A DNA stretch of 10,851 nucleotides from Treponema sp. Lineage in GTDB: Bacteria > Spirochaetota > Spirochaetia > Treponematales > Treponemataceae. The notes under the pieces were generated by a model. It made no database searches and had not been told where the DNA came from. It saw nothing but the letters and a program-made list of their open reading frames with translations. The DNA lies in contig JAILNY010000123.1 of assembly GCA_024691105.1 (NCBI GenBank), positions 1 to 10,851 on the forward strand, read 5' to 3'. Shown here in pieces: positions 6,501-10,851 of the stretch (position 1 is the first letter of the stretch; every line of letters starts with the position of its first letter). The translations under genes were made by a program, and so were the position numbers.

Positions 6501-6602
6501 TTATTCTTACCCCTTTTTAAGAGAGCTGCAACAGTCAAAATAAGGCATCACATTGACTGTCACATGCTAAAGCCATGCTTTTAAGAGCATCTGGTCTTTA
6601 GT
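6501..6602 (-). promoter_or_regulatory. Structured 5' leader of the prs operon
   Basis: If transcription starts near 6602, the leader is about 100 nt and opens with an interrupted hairpin at 6567-6601. In plus-strand reading its arms are CTAAAG (6567-6572) with CTTTAG (6596-6601), CC with GG, and ATGCT (6575-6579) with AGCAT (6586-6590). A second inverted repeat pairs ACAGTCAA (6531-6538) with TTGACTGT (6553-6560) around a 14-nt loop. Neither has a T-run after it, so termination control is not obvious. The ribosome site AAGGGG lies downstream and unpaired in this model. I do not recognise a known riboswitch class. Confidence 0.45.
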
Positions 6603-6608
6603 CACCCT

Positions 6609-6638
6609 ATGTTATCACTAAATAGGGTGGTGGGTCAA
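6609..6638 (-). promoter_or_regulatory. Candidate sigma-70 promoter of the prs operon, overlapped by a dyad
   Basis: On the minus strand TTGACC (6638-6633) is followed after 18 nt by TAACAT (6614-6609), a reasonable -35/-10 pair. A perfect 8-bp dyad CACCCTAT-N11-ATAGGGTG (6603-6610 and 6622-6629) covers the -10 and part of the spacer, as a repressor operator would. No regulator gene for it is in the window. It could instead fold as RNA if transcription starts upstream. Confidence 0.5.
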
Positions 6639-6702
6639 CGAAGAATTCCTTATTTAACACTATATATATAGATTTTCGAGATTTGGGATCGTGCACGCAA
6701 AA

Positions 6703-6754
6703 TTGTTATTGAATTTATATTGAATAAAATAGTAAAATGTCGAAAATTAATTTT
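6703..6754 (+). promoter_or_regulatory. Candidate promoter of the SH3-like lipoprotein operon
   Basis: Two overlapping AT-rich -35/-10 solutions exist: TTGAAT (6709-6714) with 18 nt to TAAAAT (6733-6738), and TTGTTA (6703-6708) with 16 nt to TAAAAT (6725-6730). Just downstream is a perfect 12-bp palindrome AAAATTAATTTT (6743-6754), placed around the expected start point. Further upstream are the palindromes CTATATATATAG (6660-6671) and CGTGCACG (6690-6697). In AT-rich DNA the first and last of the AT palindromes may be chance. Confidence 0.45.
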
Positions 6755-6768
6755 AAGTGGGGAAAAAT

Positions 6769-7641
6769 ATGAAAAAGTATTTATCACTTACAGTACTTTT
6801 ATGTTCAGCATTTGCTTTGTGTCTTACAGGATGTGGAAAAGATAAAAAAGCAGAATCTGAAACACCTGTTGAGCCTGAAGTTGTTATCGATACTTCAGAA
6901 GATTCTGGTTCATCGTATAGCGAGGCTCCGGCAAGCGACTATGATCCAGAAGCAGTCTATACTTCAGCTGTATCGATTTATTCAAATGCTGGTGTATTTG
7001 TTGAAGATTACTCAAAAGATAACAAGCTTCGCTGGGTTGGATCTTTAACAAAAGGTCAGTGGGTTATTGCAGAAGGAACTACAGAGCTTAAAGAGTATCC
7101 AAAGAACTTTGTTAATGACAAAGAAGGTGCTAAGCCTACAGTGATGGCTCGTATCTTTGTTGATTTTGAAAATGAACAGCCACCAGTAAATGGAAACTAT
7201 TACTATGTAGTAAAGGATAACATTGTAATTGGAACAAGACCATTTGTTGTAGTTGGAGATAATATTCTTGGTGGTCAGGATTACACTTATGTTTATACAG
7301 CACCGGATCTTAAAAAAATTACAAAGTTTAAGATTCCTACAGGAACTCTCTTAGCAGTTCATGATTATGACGGACCTTCGGATTCACACGAATTTTATTG
7401 CGTTACATGTTATGTTCCAGAAGGCGAGTCAAAAGGGCTTTGGAAAAACAAATATGTTGAAGCGCGCGCAATTACAGACGATGAAAATTTTCTTAGAGCT
7501 GCAATGACTGGTGATAAACTTAGGACAACAAAGGACTTAAAACCAGAAGTTGAAGATGCAGTCTATGCTGATATGCCGGAGTCATCTTCTTCAGAACTTG
7601 AAAAGTTTATGGATTATGTTGGTGCAGTAGACGGACGCTAA
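6769..7641 (+). CDS. Lipoprotein, paralogue of the following SH3-domain protein
   Basis: This encodes 290 residues from the ATG at 6769. A GTG at 6757 is in frame but forms part of the ribosome site (gtgggga), so it is not the start. The N-terminus MKK, then a hydrophobic core and LTGC (Cys22), is a lipoprotein signal, so the mature protein should be lipid-anchored in the envelope. Residues 23-62 are an acidic Ser/Pro/Glu-rich linker. The body has two beta-rich units at about 65-165 (SIYSNAGVFVEDYSKDNKLRW) and about 172-235 (YVYTAPDLKKITKFKIPTGT). Both align by eye with the next gene product (LYELEKDGNLKWAA, and LVYTWGNKSSFENIMLPVGT). The C-terminus is acidic and Ser-rich. The units may be SH3-like; no enzyme motif is seen. 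It forms an operon with the next gene, 15 bp away. Confidence 0.82.
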   Translation: MKKYLSLTVLLCSAFALCLTGCGKDKKAESETPVEPEVVIDTSEDSGSSYSEAPASDYDPEAVYTSAVSIYSNAGVFVEDYSKDNKLRWVGSLTKGQWVIAEGTTELKEYPKNFVNDKEGAKPTVMARIFVDFENEQPPVNGNYYYVVKDNIVIGTRPFVVVGDNILGGQDYTYVYTAPDLKKITKFKIPTGTLLAVHDYDGPSDSHEFYCVTCYVPEGESKGLWKNKYVEARAITDDENFLRAAMTGDKLRTTKDLKPEVEDAVYADMPESSSSELEKFMDYVGAVDGR

Positions 7642-7656
7642 GGGAGAATAGACAAT

Positions 7657-8631
7657 ATGAAAAAGATTTTATTTTTAAGCATAATTTTTGCCGCAATATT
7701 CAGTTCCTTTGTAAGCGCAAGAGATGCATATCTTATGGCAGAGCCTTCTTATCTTTATGAACTGGAAAAAGACGGAAACCTCAAGTGGGCTGCAACAGTT
7801 GATTCTGGAACAAGAGTTTATATAAAAAGTCATAATGATGATTTTGTTCCAGAAACAATTAACAAAAAGGCAAACTCAAGTAAACTCGAGTTTACTAAAG
7901 TTGATTACGAAGGAAAAACTCTTTATACAATTGCAAAGCCTGTTGTAGAGGAATCTCCAGAGGTAACATTCAATAATCGTGCTGTTATTACAAAACCAGC
8001 ACTCGTTTATACATGGGGAAACAAATCTTCTTTTGAAAATATTATGCTTCCTGTTGGGACTGTTGTAATCGTGCTTGCTGAAGAAGAAGGCCTTGGTCAT
8101 GACAGTGATCTTGTAAGAGTTCAATTTTATGATACGCTTACTTTCTGGCGTGTAAGAACTGTGTATGTAAACAAGAGTTTTATTTCTACAGAAAAAGGTG
8201 ATTACGATGCTGTTTGTCTTGCAAAGACAGCACTTACTAAAGACCCTTCAAAAGAAAGAGAAATTATTACAAAGCTTATGTCTAGTGCACAAAACCGTGC
8301 ATCAGACGGTGCAATTCTTGAATATCTTGAAGAAGTAAATGCAAAGATTGATCAGAAAGATATTTCTCAGAGCGCAGTTGTTCCAATGGCTGGTTCTACA
8401 ACTGGTGTAATTAACAGCAACGGTGCAAAGGTAAACGTACGCGAAGCAGCTGGAACTGGTTCAAAGGCTGTCGGAAAGATTGACGACGGTGCAAAGATTA
8501 CTGCTTCTGAAAAAACTGAAATGACAGAAAAAATCGGAAACGATACTGATTCGTGGTATCACGTAACAGTTGAAGGTTCTGATATTTCCGGATGGATTTT
8601 TGGTTCTTCAATTAAGTGGGATGAACAATAA
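7657..8631 (+). CDS. Exported protein with C-terminal bacterial SH3 domain
   Basis: This is a 324-residue protein with a standard signal peptide (MKKILFLSIIFAAIFSSFVSA, cleaved before Arg22) and no lipobox, so it should be released into the periplasm or beyond. Two beta-rich units at about 24-95 and 108-178 match the preceding lipoprotein in order and spacing. A helical segment runs from about 184 to 236, then a linker. A bacterial SH3 (SH3b) domain is at about 249-321, with the typical VNVREAAGTGSKAVGKI start and the SGWIFGSSI end. Such domains often bind peptidoglycan or peptides. No hydrolase domain is attached. The ribosome site agggaga (7641-7647) overlaps the upstream stop codon, and a terminator follows, so the two genes form a closed unit. 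Confidence 0.88.
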   Translation: MKKILFLSIIFAAIFSSFVSARDAYLMAEPSYLYELEKDGNLKWAATVDSGTRVYIKSHNDDFVPETINKKANSSKLEFTKVDYEGKTLYTIAKPVVEESPEVTFNNRAVITKPALVYTWGNKSSFENIMLPVGTVVIVLAEEEGLGHDSDLVRVQFYDTLTFWRVRTVYVNKSFISTEKGDYDAVCLAKTALTKDPSKEREIITKLMSSAQNRASDGAILEYLEEVNAKIDQKDISQSAVVPMAGSTTGVINSNGAKVNVREAAGTGSKAVGKIDDGAKITASEKTEMTEKIGNDTDSWYHVTVEGSDISGWIFGSSIKWDEQ

Positions 8632-8654
8632 TTCCAGATAAGCACTGATAAAAA

Positions 8655-8682
8655 GTCTCGGGTTTTACCTGAGACTTTTTTT
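8655..8682 (+). terminator. Rho-independent terminator of the SH3-like operon
   Basis: A 9-bp stem, GTCTCGGGT (8655-8663) with ACCTGAGAC (8667-8675), has one G-T pair and a TTT loop. It is followed by seven T residues (8676-8682) and preceded by a run of A that can extend the stem. It begins 24 bp after the SH3 protein stop codon. Confidence 0.93.
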
Positions 8683-8692
8683 ATGCTATAAT
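8664..8692 (+). promoter_or_regulatory. Extended -10 promoter giving a probable leaderless mRNA
   Basis: A perfect TATAAT at 8687-8692 is preceded by TG at 8684-8685 (TGCTATAAT, an extended -10). A weak -35-like TTTACC (8664-8669) lies 17 nt upstream, inside the terminator hairpin. The ATG of the next gene begins 6 nt after the -10, so the expected start point is at or within a base or two of the A of the ATG. No ribosome site precedes the ATG. Confidence 0.7.
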
Positions 8693-8698
8693 CAAAGA

Positions 8699-9703
8699 AT
8701 GAAACTTACTATTATGGGTTCAGGGACAAGTCACGGAGTCCCGGTAATCGGCTGCGACTGCCCTGTCTGTAAATCTGAAGATCCTCGCGATAAGCGCCTT
8801 CGTGCCAGTGCGTTTGTTACTGATGGGAAATGCAATATTGTAATTGATACTGGTCCTGAGTTCAGGATACAGGCATTGCGGCAGGGAATTAAATCGCTTG
8901 ATGCAATTTTGATGACTCACGGGCATGCAGATCACCTTCATGGACTTGATGACATAAGGATGTTTTCCTGCACAAAGCAAGGCGGTGTGTGGCATAAACA
9001 GACTACGTTCTGGGATTCTGTTTTAGGGCATCATGGCGGAGGACTTAAGGTTTTTGCAGATTCACACGCAAAAAAAGCAATCTTTTCGCATTTTGATTAC
9101 ATATTTAAAAAAACGCAGAAGGGTGGCGGTAAGCCGAGAATCGATTTATGGAACATAAATGAGTTTTCAGAAAAGCATCCGCTTATAATCGGTTCGATGT
9201 CGATTATCCCGATTCCGATGATGCACGGGACGCTGCCTGCGACGGGCTATCTTTTTATGGAGCGACAGAAATCTTGCGAGATTTCGGATTTTGCTGAGCG
9301 CGCGGAATCGGTCGACGGACTGAAGCGCGACGGCGAGGTCCGGGGCGGGAATAATGGCGGCGAAGTTCATTCAATTCTTTACCTTACAGACTTAAGCTAC
9401 ATCAGCGACAAGTCAATCGAGATTATCAACCGCAACAAGGGAATCCTTGAGCACGCCGTAATTGACGGGCTCAGGGTAAAACCGCATTCGACTCATTTTG
9501 GATTTTTACAGACAATGGAATGCGCGCAAAAAATTCTTCCGCGCCATACATGGTTTACGCATATGACTCACGACATGAACCATGTGGATGTGCAAAAATA
9601 TATCGATGAGCATTTGCACGAGTTTCCCGAGCTTGAGCGCATTGTAAAAGATGGCGGCTCAGTAAGCCCGGGATATGATACTCTGGAACTGGATACAGAA
9701 TAG
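8699..9703 (+). CDS. PhnP-like metallo-beta-lactamase-fold hydrolase
   Basis: This is a 334-residue cytoplasmic metallo-beta-lactamase-fold phosphodiesterase. It starts MKLTIMGSGTSHGVPVIGCDCPVC, the normal N-terminus of the PhnP/LipB-associated type, which supports the start despite no ribosome site. Cys19, Cys21 and Cys24 fit the extra structural zinc site of PhnP. The catalytic two-metal ligands are visible: THGHADH (His74, His76, Asp78, His79), His176 in MMHGT, Asp231 in LTDLSY, and a late His in the HSTHFGF/THMTHD region. Length exceeds E. coli PhnP (about 250). The excess lies at about 95-150 and at 190-222, the latter Gly/Arg/Glu-rich and encoded by GC-rich DNA. There are no phn genes nearby, so a C-P lyase role is not supported; a cyclic phosphate or nucleotide substrate is plausible. 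It is followed 8 bp later by a serine hydrolase gene. Confidence 0.9.
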   Translation: MKLTIMGSGTSHGVPVIGCDCPVCKSEDPRDKRLRASAFVTDGKCNIVIDTGPEFRIQALRQGIKSLDAILMTHGHADHLHGLDDIRMFSCTKQGGVWHKQTTFWDSVLGHHGGGLKVFADSHAKKAIFSHFDYIFKKTQKGGGKPRIDLWNINEFSEKHPLIIGSMSIIPIPMMHGTLPATGYLFMERQKSCEISDFAERAESVDGLKRDGEVRGGNNGGEVHSILYLTDLSYISDKSIEIINRNKGILEHAVIDGLRVKPHSTHFGFLQTMECAQKILPRHTWFTHMTHDMNHVDVQKYIDEHLHEFPELERIVKDGGSVSPGYDTLELDTE

Positions 9704-9711
9704 GAGTGCAG

Positions 9712-10692
9712 ATGAATTTTCGACGTATATGTAAATTTGTTTTTCTTAATTTAATTTTTTGTGGCATTTCATTTTCGCAAGTCTATGAAAATTCAAATCT
9801 CGAAAAAATATTTAAAACTTTCCCTGATACAGAAATAACTTCGTGTGTTGTATTAAAAAATGGTGCGCGCCAGGCAGAGTATTTTAAAACCGGATATAAT
9901 AGAAATTCAATTTTTTCTGTTCAGTCGGTATCAAAAAGTATAACTAGTGCAATCGTTGGAATTGCACTTGAAGAAAAATTAATTCCTGGCCTTGATACTC
10001 CAATTGTAAAATATTTTCCGGAGCTTGCAAAAAAGTCGGACAGACGTTATTCAAAAATTACAATCAGACATTTATTAAATAATACTTCGGGGCTTACTTC
10101 TACAGATTCTTCTCTCTGGATGGAGTGGCGGAATTCTGCAAACTGGATTGAATGGCTTTTTTCAAAGCCTATGGTACATGAGCCGGGCACTGTTTTTGAT
10201 TACTCAACCGGAAATACACATCTGCTTTCTGCGATTATTCAAAGGGTGACCGGTAAGACTTTATACGAATATGGAAAAGAAAAACTGTTTGATAAAGCGG
10301 GAATGAAGACTGTAATCTGTGAACAGGATGCGCAGGGAATTTGTGATGGCGGGAATGGCTTTTTGCTTTCTGCCTATGATATGGCGTTTTTTGGTCAGTT
10401 GTATTTGAATGGTGGAAAGTCAGGGAATGTTCAGATTGTGCCGGAACCGTGGATTAAAGATTCGACAAAGCGTCAGACAGATGGTGCGCGTTATGGCTTT
10501 CAGTGGTGGCAGAGAAATTTTGGAAAAAAGGGATATGCTTCTTTTTTTGCACATGGTTGGGGTGAACAGGTAATTGCAGTAATCCCGAGCGCTGGACTTG
10601 TTATAACATTTACAAGTCGCTATCCAGATAACAGGAAAAATCAAATGTACTGGAAGTATATTTCTGATATAGTTGATGCATTGGAGAATTAA
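9712..10692 (+). CDS. Exported serine hydrolase, class C beta-lactamase/DD-peptidase family
   Basis: The ATG at 9712 has an AGGAG ribosome site (9702-9706); an in-frame GTG at 9706 overlaps that site and is not used. The 326-residue product has a signal peptide ending near SFS (22) and should act outside the cytoplasmic membrane. The penicillin-recognising serine hydrolase motifs are present: nucleophile S72-V-S-K75, then Tyr164 in DYSTGN (where class C enzymes have YxN), and HGWG at 281-284 in the position of the KTG box, followed by an IPSAGLVITFTSR strand. LLNNTSGL (121-128) is another family landmark. Members include esterases, D-aminopeptidases and peptidoglycan DD-peptidases, and true resistance enzymes are a minority, so resistance should not be assumed. 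It is probably co-transcribed with the MBL gene and the following ArsC-like gene. Confidence 0.9.
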   Translation: MNFRRICKFVFLNLIFCGISFSQVYENSNLEKIFKTFPDTEITSCVVLKNGARQAEYFKTGYNRNSIFSVQSVSKSITSAIVGIALEEKLIPGLDTPIVKYFPELAKKSDRRYSKITIRHLLNNTSGLTSTDSSLWMEWRNSANWIEWLFSKPMVHEPGTVFDYSTGNTHLLSAIIQRVTGKTLYEYGKEKLFDKAGMKTVICEQDAQGICDGGNGFLLSAYDMAFFGQLYLNGGKSGNVQIVPEPWIKDSTKRQTDGARYGFQWWQRNFGKKGYASFFAHGWGEQVIAVIPSAGLVITFTSRYPDNRKNQMYWKYISDIVDALEN

Positions 10693-10693
10693 A

Positions 10694-10851
10694 ATGATTC
10701 AGATTTTTGGAACAAATAAATCTTTTGACTGTAAGTCGGCACAAAGATTTTTTAAAGAGAGAAGAATTCCTTTTCAATTTATAGATTTAAAAGAAAAAGA
10801 AATGAGTGCGGGAGAATTTGATTCTGTTGTCAGCGCTGTTGCGCGGGATGT
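10694..10851 (+). CDS. ArsC/Spx-family thioredoxin-fold protein, 5' part (runs off window)
   Basis: The start ATG at 10694 is 1 bp after the upstream stop, with GGAG at 10683-10686 as ribosome site. The 52 visible residues begin MIQIFGTNKSFDCKSAQRFF and continue KERRIPFQFIDLKEKEMS, the N-terminal beta-alpha-beta of the ArsC/Spx/YffB group. Aligned with Spx, the CxxC positions are Ser10 and Cys13, so only one Cys remains. In ArsC-like reductases a single N-terminal Cys is the nucleophile, but it usually sits at the first position. Redox activity is therefore uncertain. The C-terminal part, including the conserved Arg/Pro motif, lies beyond the window. Confidence 0.8.
   Translation, partial: MIQIFGTNKSFDCKSAQRFFKERRIPFQFIDLKEKEMSAGEFDSVVSAVARD

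Noticed and set aside
6501..6602. A known PRPP or guanidine-class (ykkC-type) riboswitch in the prs leader
   Set aside because: I could not find the conserved sequence blocks of that class, and there is no terminator hairpin with a T-run. It is reported only as an unassigned structured leader.
8699..9703. Part of a C-P lyase (phosphonate) operon because of the PhnP-like hydrolase
   Set aside because: No phnG-M genes are adjacent. Neighbours are an exported serine hydrolase and an ArsC/Spx-like protein, so PhnP similarity here only indicates fold and likely chemistry.
9712..10692. A beta-lactam resistance gene
   Set aside because: The serine hydrolase motifs are shared with esterases and peptidases, and HGWG replaces KTG. 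Nothing in the sequence points to antibiotic hydrolysis.

Overview
The window looks like a chromosomal segment from a host- or gut-associated spirochaete, most likely a Treponema. This is inferred from gene content and style: AT-rich codon use with moderate GC, a relaxed spirochaetal lipobox, a long PRPP synthetase variant, and short intergenic hairpin repeats. I could not search a database, so the genus is a hypothesis. No phage, transposase, CRISPR or plasmid signature is visible.

Layout, left to right. (1) Positions 1-2676, + strand: the 3' end of an unrecognised gene, a small three-helix membrane protein, and a methyl-accepting chemotaxis protein whose N-terminus is a multi-helix membrane domain with no large extracytoplasmic sensor. 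Gaps are only 15 and 29 bp, so they may form one transcript. (2) Positions 2677-3116: a gene-poor stretch with two copies of an 82-bp-period repeat, each carrying a perfect 9-bp hairpin, then tRNA-Arg(CCT) and a terminator shared with the convergent operon. (3) Positions 3117-6500, - strand: a tightly packed operon transcribed leftwards from about 6602. Its order is a divergent ribose-phosphate pyrophosphokinase, an FGGY-type sugar kinase and an HAD-family phosphatase, with adjacent genes overlapping by 14 and 4 bp. The set suggests pentose-phosphate or nucleotide-sugar handling, but the kinase and phosphatase substrates cannot be read from sequence. The operon has a candidate promoter overlapped by a dyad and a structured leader of about 100 nt.

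(4) Positions 6769-8631, + strand, divergent from the previous operon: a lipoprotein and a secreted protein that look like paralogues. They share a two-part beta-rich body, and the second also carries a C-terminal bacterial SH3 domain. A strong terminator closes this unit. (5) Positions 8699 to the end, + strand: a PhnP-like metallo-beta-lactamase-fold hydrolase whose extended -10 lies 6 nt before its ATG (probably a leaderless mRNA), an exported serine beta-lactamase-family hydrolase, and the 5' part of an ArsC/Spx-like thioredoxin-fold protein. These three are separated by 8 bp and 1 bp and are probably one operon.

No clearly new defence or mobile system is seen. The most notable items are the hairpin repeats, the structured and dyad-overlapped prs leader, repeat-driven insertions in the sugar kinase, the leaderless MBL gene inside a terminator-promoter junction, and the paired SH3-like envelope proteins.
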